Counted from the first letter of the stretch, positions 49,307 to 59,845 are shown. The stretch: DNA of 64,000 bases from Tetranychus cinnabarinus (GCA_022266195.1 WHVY01000004.1:4977501-5041500); one strand, 5' to 3'. Numbers and translations: made by a program. The notes: a model not told the origin generated them from the sequence alone.

Positions 49307-50940
49307 ATGTCTGATGTTTGGGATATAATGAGTGGGATATCATCTCCCCATCAGTCAACATTCTCATCATCATCTGTTCAACAAGGAGATATGAAAAAAC
49401 AAAAAATGAAAAAAATGAAACCTGAAGGAATGACTAGAGAACTTTTTGCTCTTCTTACCGACGATAACAATGACTGTGCACCGATAGTTAGTACAGATTT
49501 TAGTCCAGCTGGCAGTCTCACTGGTGGTTACAAACAAAACAAGGCTAAATTAGGTCTTAAAAAGGTCCGTCCATGGAAATGGATGCCTTTTGCTAATGCC
49601 AGCAGGACGGATGGCTTTAAATTACACCATTGGAGAAGAGTTGCTGATGAAGGAAAAGAATACCCATTTGCTAAATTTGCTGCAGTATGTCAAGACTTCT
49701 CCTCTTTTTACAGATCTTTCTAATTGATCGCATTTTTTAACCTTTTTTTCATATATTTCGTATATTTACAGAAAGTTACAATACCATCTTATACCGAAGT
49801 TGAATATCAACAACATCTTCAAACTGACAGTTGGTCAAAAGCCGAAACAGATCATCTTTTCCATTTGTGTAAACGCTTTGATTTAAGGTTCATTGTGATT
49901 CACGATAGATGGGATAGATTGACATTTCCATTACCGCGTAGTGTTGAAGATCTCAAAGAAAGATATTATAGTGTTGTCAATACATTAAAAGAAATACGAA
50001 CACCACCTGGGCAAGAGCCTAAATTAAAATATTTTGATGCAGAACATGAAAGGAGGAGAAAAGAGCAGTTGACAAAATTGTATGAAAGAACATCAGAACA
50101 AGTTGAAGAAGAGCAAAAATTGTTGGAAGAATTACGTAAAATTGAAATGAGGAAGAAAGAAAGAGAAAAGAAAACTCAAGATTTACAAAAGTTGATTGCT
50201 GCAGCAGATAAAAATTCCGATGGCTCTAAAGCAGATACTCCAGGAGCAAACAAAAATCCAGGTATTTTAATGATAATGAGGATGTTGAAATATATTGCCA
50301 GAAATATAATCAATTTTGTTATTTGTTTCACTTAGGTCCAGGTCGTCCCGGTCCCGGAAGAGGAAGAAAGAAAACTTCTCATCTCAAACTTAATGCTGTT
50401 GGTAAAGGTTCAGATCCATCTACTCCAAACGCAACAAATGTATTGGAGTCTGTAGGAATAAAATTCCCTGAAATTAAATCGAGTGGTGTTAGTTTACGCT
50501 CACACAAAATGAAATTACCAGGATCAGTTGGAACTAAGAAGGCAAAAGCTATTGAGCAACTTCTAATTGAATTGAATGTTGATCTTAAACCTATGCCGAC
50601 CGAAGAGATATGTCAACATTTCAATGAGCTTAGATCTGATATGGTCTTACTTTATGAACTTAAAATGGCGCTTGCTTCATCAGAATTTGAATTACAAACA
50701 CTTAAACATCAATTTGAAGCTCTTGCACCAGGTATTGCAACGCAAGTGATCCCAACAATTGAATCAGCTTTACCATCATTGTCAACTGGAGATGAGGCCA
50801 CAAATGTATCTTCATTTTTGGAGACACCTAAAAAAATATCTGAGATAATCGATGTAGATTCTGGTCCAGGATCATCCATACGTAAAAGGAAAGCTGCTCT
50901 TCAACAAGAACACCTTTTAAAGAAACTCAAGAAAACTTGA
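49307..50940 (+). CDS. DMAP1: DNA methyltransferase 1-associated protein 1 (copy 1)
   Basis: Subunit of the NuA4/TIP60 acetyltransferase and SRCAP/SWR1 chromatin remodelling complexes (Swc4 in yeast); nuclear. Exons 49,307-49,684, 49,772-50,261 and 50,336-50,940 join in frame to 490 residues (human about 467). The start is the ATG at 49,307 (MSDVWDI). Conserved parts in order: HHWRRVADEGKEYPFAKF at the end of exon 1, the SANT/Myb-like domain (about 143-200: SWSKAETDHLFHLCKRFDLRF to LKERYY), a basic coiled coil (ERRRKEQLTKLY to LQKLIAAAD) and the C-terminal DMAP1 region with TPTEEICQHFNELRSDMVLLYELK. The tail is basic (EHLLKKLKKT). The gene shares a promoter with SKIV2L and has an identical inverted copy at 57.6-59.2 kb. 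Confidence 0.95.
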
Positions 50941-51043
50941 TTTATCTTATAAAATCTCTGTTATATAATGGTCTGAGCTGTTCATTTATGAAAAGTTTTG
51001 TTTATTAATTGTACATATCGATGTCATATTTTTCATTTCATAA

Positions 51044-51049
51044 AATAAA
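51044..51049 (+). terminator. Poly(A) signal of DMAP1 copy 1
   Basis: AATAAA 104 bases after the stop. The mirror copy is at 57,496-57,501. Confidence 0.6.
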
Positions 51050-51108
51050 TATGTTAAGAGTTTGATTAGTTTCGTTTCCTTTTTCATTCATTTTTTTGTC
51101 AACTCTTC

Positions 51109-52729
51109 ATTTGTTACAGTCACCATCAAAGAGTATAACTCTCTCTTACTTACTCTTTGGTCACCATTGAGAAACTGCACCTCGCTAGAAATAGCTTATT
51201 TACACTATTCATCGGGCAGCGAAATTCATGATTGCAATCTTCCTTATTTGATCGAATTTAGCCTCAAACTTTGTTTTAATCTGATTTAACGAGTTTTTTG
51301 ATTAAAATTTCACGAAAGAAAATTGAATTAAGTCAATTGATAATTAAAGAAATCCAATCAAAAATCGACGAAATTCAAAAGTAGATAAAACTCCTCCTTA
51401 ATACCATTGAAAAAATTAAGTGCAGTTTCATGTTGACTGAACTTGGTTTATTTAACTTGTGTGTTCACACAAGCCATGTCTTATACATGCCACTACAGAG
51501 GAGCTCTTTAGTTTGTTTTCAGGAGAAAGTATCTCCGTACAACACTATTAGTACCCGGACCTAAGTAGGGAGGGATTAGTAGCAATACAAGAAACATTTT
51601 GACATATTTTTCGCATGTATTGATTTAGTAGAAAATCAGGCAATGAAATTCACACATTCGATAAACGGAAATTGTTTTTTAACTAGTCTCTGCCTTTCTC
51701 TGTATCAGTGTTGCAAACTCCCATGGCCCTAGAAATTTCAGAATTCAATGTTTATCTGGCAAATAAAAGACTCATGAACGATGAAAGAATAACCGATTAT
51801 ATATTGTATCCCAAATCAACCTTATAAATATTAATGGTTTATAAAGCAGGGCAGCAGTCACATTACAGTTGTGCATCACTTTACAAATATCCTCTGATTC
51901 CAAGACTTCATTCAATTTGCTCATCATAACAGAGAATAATGGGAAATACAAAGTTTCCTTTATCACAGCTTAAAAGTGTTGAGTTTAATAAGGTGCAATT
52001 ATCAGCTACCCTGTGCATTTGTCTTTCACAAGGGAACATAACGAGATACTTCGAACCCATTTTCATGAATGAGGTGTCAATAAATTGACAATGCAATTGT
52101 GCAAGACGAACAGCTCATTTCTGACAGTTTAATTTGGGTTGTTCAAAGTATTGACGATGTTACCGGTGATTGAAAGGGTTGATAAAGATGGTTCCATTTT
52201 ATCACAGTCGAGGTGAGATGAGAAGGCGATTGTTGAGGGTAAAGTTGGCGAAAATTAAGATGACCAACAATAGACTCGAATTTGATCAATGAAATTATGG
52301 TATTAGATTCTTGGCGAATAACATGTCTTGAAAATTGATTCATTGCCGTTTTTACCGGCTAACTGGTCACATTTAAACCAAGCATCTTTAGGTGCTTGCA
52401 TAAAGTAGCAAAAGACAGAGAACGTAAAGTATGAAACGACATTCCTCGCTATGTTTTTTCAGCTTGTTCAGGATCATCTTACTGCGTCCATCTTACTAAA
52501 CATAAGAAATAATATGAAGAAGTGAAAAAAGAGCAAATTAGCAAAAAGACCAATAAAAATTGATTGAAGCTGCCAAGACAGACTCAAACTTGAAATAACA
52601 GGGGAAACAGGTTAAAAAAACTGCATAACATGAGAACATGAATGTTGAAAAACCGTTAAAAACGATTTACCAGACTGAGTTTGGGTAAACAATAACAAAA
52701 ACCAGCTTTTTTAGCTTTTAAGATAAGAA
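51109..52729. other. Spacer of the palindrome, left part: decayed repeats
   Basis: No intact gene. Minus-strand frames around 51,772-52,096 (KYLVMFPCERQMHRVADNC) look like remnants of a Cys-containing protein. 52,139-52,232 is a diverged direct copy of 54,315-54,384. A 19-bp GC-richer string at 51,555-51,573 recurs imperfectly at 54,951-54,969. Confidence 0.45.
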
Positions 52730-52825
52730 ATGGCGTTTACGCCAATTTTAATTAATTTGAGTTAAAATTCATGCTATTTTTTCGCTGACTTTAACCTCAG
52801 AACAATCGAGAATCTTGGTTAAATG
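52730..52825 (+). repeat. 96-bp direct repeat, copy A
   Basis: About 94% identical to 53,068-53,163 with no indel. Starts with the small palindrome GGCGTTTACGCC and includes a splice-acceptor-like end (GACTTTAACCTCAG) plus the first 25 bases of the exon that follows. Confidence 0.85.
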
Positions 52826-52935
52826 CTCTCAAAATTTATGCTCACATTAACCAATTACAAGAAATTGATATTGTACCAGCTTTCAATTCTTTAGAATCAA
52901 GTCAACAAGCCGATGATAATTTAAATACAGTCTAA
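52801..52935 (+). pseudogene. Orphan terminal exon, gene not recognised
   Basis: After an acceptor-like ACCTCAG, 44 codons are open and very protein-like, ending in TAA (52,933-52,935): NNRESWLNALKIYAHINQLQ is followed by a segment ending DDNLNTV. It looks like the last exon of a helical protein. No upstream exon could be found in the spacer. The second copy of the acceptor region (53,068-53,163) keeps only the first eight or so codons and then stops. I treat it as a stranded fragment carried here by duplication. Confidence 0.45.
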
Positions 52936-53067
52936 ATTTGGTCTATCCTATTGCTCCTCTCTCATCATATTCATTACATTTTTGTCATCCATTAACTCAT
53001 TCACTTTACTCTGTAAAATATCTCTTAAATCATGCAAAGAACAATAAGCAAAACCAATAATTAAGAG

Positions 53068-53163
53068 ATGGCGTTTACGCCCATTATGGTTAATTTGAGT
53101 TAAAATTCATGCTATTTTTTCGCTGACTTGAACCTCAGAACAATCGAGAATCTTGGTTAAATG
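53068..53163 (+). repeat. 96-bp direct repeat, copy B
   Basis: Partner of 52,730-52,825. It carries the same acceptor and exon start, but the frame ends at once in TGA. Confidence 0.85.
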
Positions 53164-56001
53164 TGTGAAGATGAGATGATGCGCAATTTAATTATCGGAG
53201 CGTAGTGAAACGAAGTGGAGATTATAACTCAGGTTACCGACAAAAAAATTTCACTTCAAATTTTTACGTTCACCGCATTATCTATGAAGATACTTGTGCG
53301 ACCTGATCGCTACTTTGTATAATAACTCTGCATGACTCAAAAAATGTCTGAAAAAAATTTCAAGGTCATTTAACTTCATTTGTCGGAAATTCGAATTTTG
53401 ACCTTTAGAGGTCATTTGAAGGTCTAAGAAAGAATTTTGATTCCTTTTCATCAACTTTGAAAAATATCATCGTAAGATAACATGCAGTTATCGAGATATA
53501 GCTTAAAACGCAATAAAAGTTGCAAAAACTCAAAAAAGCTTGAAGATAGAACTACACCGAGAAGAAAACTAAGATATTTTGCCAATGGTGTAGTATCTGG
53601 CGGGTAAGTAAAGTCAAAAAACGTTCGTTTTAGTCAATATTATAAATTTTAAGCATAGGCTTATTTATATATAGGCTCGATTCATTAAAAATGCCTTTTG
53701 CTTAATCCTGGATAAAGTAGTTATTGTAGCATGATTGAGTTTACTGACAATTTAGGATATTTCACTTTCAATCGTGAATTGCCGTTGAATGGTTGACTTC
53801 AATGTGCTCAAGATATATGTCGATATAGCCTAAGTACCTGTTTTGATCCTTGAAATCTTGAATTCTTTTGATTGTGCCAAATGAAAGAAAAACTTTTTCG
53901 TTTTGCATCGATTTTGTGCAAAAGTTTATGGAGCTACAAATTCCATTTCGGAATTTATGATTCTTGAAGCGAGATAACTCTTTTCATGATTGATTTTAAA
54001 AGGATTGGAAGTAGAGAGTTGAACATGCTTTGCATCTCTTGCCATTTTTTGTCTGTATTTCGCTTAAGAACTATTTTGGTTTGAACGATTCAGCCCTTTA
54101 CAATGAAAGTTTCGGCCGCGATTTGATTTTAAATTTTTTCAGAAACCAAAATAAATACAAAGAAATTCAGCTATCGAAATAACTTTAAATAAACACAAAG
54201 ACTTACTCCAAAAATACAAATTCAAAGGTAAATATACCGTTTTTGCAAAACACGCTCCGATCATGCTGATCGATCGTCTGACCTAGTTTAAGATGTTGGT
54301 AGGCGTGTTTGACTTGTTCAGAGTATTGACAATGTTATCGGTGGTTGAAAAAGTTGATAAAGGTGAGATGCGAAGGTGATTGGTGAAGCTGAAGAAGCTG
54401 ATGAGGTTGTTTGAGAGGTTGATAAGGATGATGATGAATTTGCTGTGGTTGAGGGTAATGATTTCAGGAAACAATATTTCATGAAACTATATATATCCTT
54501 TTGAGCTGTCCTGCAAATTGGGCCACTCTTTATTTCATCGAGATTGGTGTCTTCATTTAAAATTGTCATTTTCATTGTCTTCTGCACTGAACATTCCTTC
54601 ACATTTGCTTGCTAGTCCATCCAACTTATTATGCTTTCTGTAAAGTTAACACTTACTTTGTTAGACCAGAGATAAAGATGAACAAGTTTATGTGTTTTGA
54701 GTGTTGAGTGTCCGACTGAAGATGAAGATGAACTTACATGAAAGGTTCCGATTCATTACGACAATCCTTCTTTTTAGAGTAAATGCGGAATTGCTGGAAT
54801 CAAGTTCAGTCGCTGTCTGGATATTGTGGGCTGAAGAGAATGATAAGTTTGCAGGAATGATAAGATCGACCAACCATGGACGATATATATAGGATGACAA
54901 CTGTAGCATGTCTTCGGGGCTACTATTTTCCTACGAAATCCTAGACCGTTCCGGACCTAGATAGGGAGAACTGAGCGCGGATGGGCTGTAGAATCATCCG
55001 TCTAAGCTATAAGCTTTAGTTAGCCAATGCATATGTTGCAGCTACATACTAGTGGGAGCTTCGGTGTACTGACTAACAACTCAACTCGCTCCACAATTAA
55101 TTCACAAGTTGGTTGACAATTAGTCGTACAAGTTCAATTTTTCGGTAACTCGATCGCTTTGACCCCACTGAATTGAATTATTTATTAGTAAAAACAAATT
55201 TTTAAAATGGCCTCAGCACGATAACCCATCGTATCAACATCAGGTGAAGTGTTTTATTCGGTGATATGCGATTCTACTTTACCTGAGGATGCAGGATACT
55301 ATATGGCATTAGTGGATGTTTGGCTCTGTAAGCTTGGATAACCTTTTCATTCAATAACCTGTGCTGAAAAATGATTTTACAAATATTTTGATTGGAATTT
55401 CTATTAAGTTTTATAGCTTTTTATAGCTATAAGTTTTATAGCCTATAATCAGGAAATAGGGATCAGATTTGCGTCAATACTGGATTTAAATCTGAGATCG
55501 ATCTGTATCATGGTTCAAAAGTTATCCAACATTTACGATTTTTTGAAATGATCGAAAATGCTCGTAAAATTCAACAAAAATGTCCAATAATTTTTCAAAC
55601 TTACACTGCGTGGCGTTTTAAAAGCATGAAGTTCTAAAATGTACACGAATTGAAACTTTAAGGGTCAATTAAATAATTGTGTTGATTCAGGTCGATTTGT
55701 CACTCAGAATTCCGAGCAATTAACAAAAGAATGAAAAATAATCTCAAAAAATTCAATGCTAGCTATTTTGAAAGGCTTGTGGCTAATCTCAAATTTAAAA
55801 TGAACGAGGCGGATTAGAAAGGATTAACTTACATACGAAAGAGCCTCTGATCCCTGGCTATCAATAGAGACCAACTTTAAAAATATTGAGCAATTATTAA
55901 TTAAATAAACAAAGAACGAACAATTTGTAACATAATTTTTAACCACAGGTTAGGACAAAGAGTAAGGTAACAAGAGAGAGCATGAAGATGTTAAATCTTT
56001 C
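53164..56001. other. Spacer of the palindrome, middle part: decayed DNA
   Basis: Mixed-composition DNA with no intact gene. 54,315-54,384 is a diverged direct repeat of 52,139-52,232. Short protein-like stretches occur (54,701-54,892 plus strand; 54,318-54,602 minus strand; 55,270-55,330 plus strand), none with a recognisable domain or intact structure. 53,400-53,530 has the look of transposon DNA, but no termini could be found. Confidence 0.4.
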
Positions 56002-56182
56002 AAGTTGAGATTTAATTAATTCGGTCACTCTCAGATGGCACTGGAAATTAAAAGCTCATTGATTTGCCCAACTATTCGATTATGATTTGATTAAGGTTTG
56101 ATTAATGTTTGTTTTCATTTTTTTGTATAAATTTCACTAAAAGCGCCTTCTGAGAGTGAACTGGAGAATTAAATCTCAACCT
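56002..56182. repeat. Inverted repeat with about 42-bp arms
   Basis: 56,002-56,043 (AAGTTGAGATTTAATTAATT then GGTCACTCTCAGATGGCACT) reads as an imperfect reverse complement of 56,140-56,182, with about 96 bases between. Could be a small foldback element or a symmetrical promoter, since both arms carry an AGATGGCAC/AGAAGGCGC motif. Confidence 0.65.
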
Positions 56183-56190
56183 TAATTTGA

Positions 56191-56720
56191 GAGGTTCTCG
56201 TGACACCTCTTATTACCTTACTCTTTGGGTTAGGAGTTGTTTTTACATCTTTTTTACTATTAGATTCAATTGCCGGATTTATTGATGTAAACCAAGACTT
56301 TGACGAGGAGAAATTGAGACACCTTTTCATTTTCACAGCTTCACCTGTTAATTTTACCGCCAGAATGCACGATCTTAGTGTTTTTTAATCATGAGATCCA
56401 AAATACAAATGGATTGTATTAATAAATGGTCACCACAAGGCGAATGCTATGACCCATTCATCATCTAGAACTTTACTTGCCTCAACATCTCAGTGATTGA
56501 TTCAGCAAAATTCGAAAATTTCTTACGAAGTAAAGACCCTATTCACCATTTGACTTCTGTTGGTCACTAAAATGTTGGACTTTTCAAAAATGAAAGCACG
56601 CAATTATATATCAAGATTGATGGAGGAATAGATCCATTTTTCACTGCTAGGAGAAATCTACAAATTCAATTACTTTGGGAGAAATTTGCAAACCTACAAA
56701 TGAAAGTTCTTTATCAATAA
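56191..56720 (+). pseudogene. Broken gene for a membrane or secreted protein, family unknown
   Basis: The first frame (56,191-56,388) has a hydrophobic stretch (LITLLFGLGVVFTSFLLLDS) like a signal anchor. After a frame change the next frame runs 56,387-56,720 with two in-frame stops. It is still protein-like: Cys residues (MDCINKWSPQGECYDPF), N-glycosylation-type sites (NFTC, NES) and IYIKIDGGIDPFF-like text. A hydrophobic Ile/Val run follows at 56,757-56,785. This looks like an ectodomain between two membrane segments, now dead. Confidence 0.45.
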
Positions 56721-56799
56721 TCAGATCTTTCAGGGGAAAGGAAAGAATACCTAGCCATCATCGTCATCATCATCGTTATACTCATCAATAGTGCGGAGT

Positions 56800-57048
56800 T
56801 CTTTTATCTGACACTAGATGACTCTCAACTTCTCAAGCTGTATGCTCATTTCTTTCTATTTTATGTGTCTTTTTTGTGATTGAAAATCAAAACATCAATT
56901 AATAAATTTTTTGAATTGTTTTAAAGTTTTATATCTGCTATATTGTGATCGGATCAAAGATTATCTGTGGTACAGTGTCCTGTAGTCTTGGCTGACATTT
57001 GTACCAGCATTTGGTATCAACATTTGTTAACTGGTTTGTCCTCCAAAA
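56800..57048 (+). promoter_or_regulatory. Upstream region of the H3-like gene, related to the DMAP1 promoter
   Basis: Shares TCTTTT, then GACACTAGATGACTCTCA (56,810-56,827), and further on TATATTGTGATC with GATCAAAGATTAT (56,939-56,963), in the same order and similar spacing as upstream of both DMAP1 copies. The blocks between have diverged. Confidence 0.55.
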
Positions 57049-57426
57049 ATGGCGCGAACAGTGCAACAAGTCACCAAAAAGAAACAGAAACCGAAAAAGC
57101 TTTTACCAAAATTCACTAAGAAAACAACAAAACGTACCAAACCCGGAGTAAGATCATTAAGAGAGATAAAATTTTATCAAGCATCTACAAATTTATTGTT
57201 AAGAAAAAGACCATTCATGAGACTGGTTAGAGAAGTTACCCAAAAATTGACACTGCAAGCTCATTTCTGGCAATTAACAGCTCTCGAAGCCCTTCAAGAA
57301 GCCGCAGAAACGTATTTAACTCATCTATTTGAACATTCAAATCTCGCTGCCATCCATGCCAAAAGAATTACAGTATTTCCAAGGGACGTACAATTCATCT
57401 TGCGAATCAAAGAAGATGATTTATGA
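57049..57426 (+). CDS. Centromeric-type histone H3 (CENP-A-like)
   Basis: Intronless, 125 residues. The C-terminal two thirds is a histone H3 fold: PGVRSLREIKFYQASTNLLL (alpha-N), RLVREV (alpha-1), ALQEAAETYLTHLFEHSNLA (alpha-2), HAKRITVFPRDVQF (loop 2 and alpha-3). Features of CENP-A rather than H3 or H3.3: loop 1 is one residue longer than in H3, with Trp in HFWQ; LQEAAE; VFP in place of IMP; an unusual tail with many Lys that keeps only MART of the normal H3 start; and an altered C-terminus (KEDDL). It would package centromeric nucleosomes. It sits in the spacer of the DMAP1 palindrome, tail to tail with DMAP1 copy 2. It could also be a divergent non-centromeric H3 variant. Confidence 0.85.
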   Translation: MARTVQQVTKKKQKPKKLLPKFTKKTTKRTKPGVRSLREIKFYQASTNLLLRKRPFMRLVREVTQKLTLQAHFWQLTALEALQEAAETYLTHLFEHSNLAAIHAKRITVFPRDVQFILRIKEDDL

Positions 57427-57430
57427 AGTA

Positions 57431-57436
57431 AATAAA
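57431..57436 (+). terminator. Poly(A) signal just after the H3-like gene
   Basis: AATAAA begins five bases after the stop codon and ends at the edge of the inverted arm. The transcript end must overlap the end of DMAP1 copy 2. No histone stem-loop was seen. Confidence 0.4.
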
Positions 57437-59446
57437 GAAGAGTTGACAAAAAAATGAATGAAAAAGGAAACGAAACTAATCAAACTCTTAACATATTTAT
57501 TTTATGAAATGAAAAATATGACATCGATATGTACAATTAATAAACAAAACTTTTCATAAATGAACAGCTCAGACCATTATATAACAGAGATTTTATAAGA
57601 TAAATCAAGTTTTCTTGAGTTTCTTTAAAAGGTGTTCTTGTTGAAGAGCAGCTTTCCTTTTACGTATGGATGATCCTGGACCAGAATCTACATCGATTAT
57701 CTCAGATATTTTTTTAGGTGTCTCCAAAAATGAAGATACATTTGTGGCCTCATCTCCAGTTGACAATGATGGTAAAGCTGATTCAATTGTTGGGATCACT
57801 TGCGTTGCAATACCTGGTGCAAGAGCTTCAAATTGATGTTTAAGTGTTTGTAATTCAAATTCTGATGAAGCAAGCGCCATTTTAAGTTCATAAAGTAAGA
57901 CCATATCAGATCTAAGCTCATTGAAATGTTGACATATCTCTTCGGTCGGCATAGGTTTAAGATCAACATTCAATTCAATTAGAAGTTGCTCAATAGCTTT
58001 TGCCTTCTTAGTTCCAACTGATCCTGGTAATTTCATTTTGTGTGAGCGTAAACTAACACCACTCGATTTAATTTCAGGGAATTTTATTCCTACAGACTCC
58101 AATACATTTGTTGCGTTTGGAGTAGATGGATCTGAACCTTTACCAACAGCATTAAGTTTGAGATGAGAAGTTTTCTTTCTTCCTCTTCCGGGACCGGGAC
58201 GACCTGGACCTAAGTGAAACAAATAACAAAATTGATTATATTTCTGGCAATATATTTCAACATCCTCATTATCATTAAAATACCTGGATTTTTGTTTGCT
58301 CCTGGAGTATCTGCTTTAGAGCCATCGGAATTTTTATCTGCTGCAGCAATCAACTTTTGTAAATCTTGAGTTTTCTTTTCTCTTTCTTTCTTCCTCATTT
58401 CAATTTTACGTAATTCTTCCAACAATTTTTGCTCTTCTTCAACTTGTTCTGATGTTCTTTCATACAATTTTGTCAACTGCTCTTTTCTCCTCCTTTCATG
58501 TTCTGCATCAAAATATTTTAATTTAGGCTCTTGCCCAGGTGGTGTTCGTATTTCTTTTAATGTATTGACAACACTATAATATCTTTCTTTGAGATCTTCA
58601 ACACTACGCGGTAATGGAAATGTCAATCTATCCCATCTATCGTGAATCACAATGAACCTTAAATCAAAGCGTTTACACAAATGGAAAAGATGATCTGTTT
58701 CGGCTTTTGACCAACTGTCAGTTTGAAGATGTTGTTGATATTCAACTTCGGTATAAGATGGTATTGTAACTTTCTGTAAATATACGAAATATATGAAAAA
58801 AAGGTTAAAAAATGCGATCAATTAGAAAGATCTGTAAAAAGAGGAGAAGTCTTGACATACTGCAGCAAATTTAGCAAATGGGTATTCTTTTCCTTCATCA
58901 GCAACTCTTCTCCAATGGTGTAATTTAAAGCCATCCGTCCTGCTGGCATTAGCAAAAGGCATCCATTTCCATGGACGGACCTTTTTAAGACCTAATTTAG
59001 CCTTGTTTTGTTTGTAACCACCAGTGAGACTGCCAGCTGGACTAAAATCTGTACTAACTATCGGTGCACAGTCATTGTTATCGTCGGTAAGAAGAGCAAA
59101 AAGTTCTCTAGTCATTCCTTCAGGTTTCATTTTTTTCATTTTTTGTTTTTTCATATCTCCTTGTTGAACAGATGATGATGAGAATGTTGACTGATGGGGA
59201 GATGATATCCCACTCATTATATCCCAAACATCAGACATTTTTATTGTTGACAACAGGAAACCTGTGACACACTAAAATCACTAATAATCCTTGATTCTGG
59301 ATCACAATATACAAATAAAAATAAAGTTATATAGTAAATAAAAACATTTGTTAATTTCAAACAAGATTCATGTTTTGTTTCCAATCACCTGAAAAATTTG
59401 TGTTTGGAAAAGACTGAGGTGAGAGTCATCTAGTGTCAAACAAAAG
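57437..59446 (-). repeat. Right arm of near-identical inverted repeat (2,010 bp)
   Basis: Exact mirror of 49,099-51,108. Beyond 59,446 the homology goes on to about 59,655 at roughly 90%, with small indels, then breaks up into SKIV2L scraps. Confidence 0.93.
57605..59238 (-). CDS. DMAP1: DNA methyltransferase 1-associated protein 1 (copy 2)
   Basis: Exons 59,238-58,861, 58,773-58,284 and 58,209-57,605 encode a 490-residue protein identical to copy 1, with identical introns as far as read. All splice sites, the SANT domain, coiled coil and basic tail are intact, so there is no sign of decay. Its promoter copy (59,239-59,660) is more diverged but keeps the GACACTAGATGACTCTCA block. Its poly(A) signal is at 57,496-57,501 (minus). 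The neighbour that should be head to head, SKIV2L, survives only as scraps. Confidence 0.93.
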
Positions 59447-59660
59447 AACAACTTTTATTTTTGTTTTCATTTTCATCTCATAAAAAAAACAATAAACATT
59501 GAACATAAAATACAGTTTTTTACATTATATTTTTTCTAGTCTAGAATTTTAGACTAAATTAACCATATTTTCTAATTATTAAGTGATATTGATATATTTT
59601 TAACATTATAAACTTGTTATCATGAAGTATTTCTGTCACGATTAAAACATCTGAATCAAT
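59239..59660 (-). promoter_or_regulatory. Promoter of DMAP1 copy 2 (duplicate of the bidirectional promoter)
   Basis: 59,239-59,446 matches the copy 1 promoter with one mismatch seen. 59,447-59,655 matches 48,890-49,098 at about 90%, with small indels, up to the former SKIV2L start. Confidence 0.6.
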
Positions 59661-59670
59661 GCGAAAAATG

Positions 59671-59845
59671 CGTTGTCCATACTACTAAGCGTCCAGTTCC
59701 AGTTAAATATTATTCAACTGGTTGTGATCGGTGATCGTTTCACTGATCGATAGTCAAGCCAAATTCCATGGGATTAATATATCAGCTCGTGGCGTAATAT
59801 TTCAGTCAATTCAAAAGCATGAAGATAAAGTTTTTCGTGGTTTAT
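59671..59845 (+). pseudogene. SKIV2L pseudogene fragments
   Basis: Two pieces of the Ski2 helicase on the plus strand, mirror-oriented to the real gene. 59,671-59,730 reads TTKRPVPVKYYSTGCD (Ski2 residues about 223-246, intact gene TTKRPVPLEHYLYTGCD). 59,762-59,845 matches residues about 411-440 (intact MGINMPARSVIFDSIQKHDG) at roughly 80% of bases, with a frameshift. The first 220 codons and the segment between the pieces are deleted. Further right nothing of Ski2 could be recognised with confidence. Confidence 0.85.

Larger units (their letters stand above)
49099..51108 (+). repeat. Left arm of near-identical inverted repeat (2,010 bp)
   Basis: Coordinates mirror the right arm exactly (left plus right position = 108,545) with no indel from end to end. 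I saw one mismatch (49,229 against 59,316, T versus A). The arm holds all of DMAP1, its two introns, 3' UTR and about 210 bases of promoter. Homology goes on to the left at about 90% to roughly 48,888. To the right it stops at 51,108. Confidence 0.93.
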
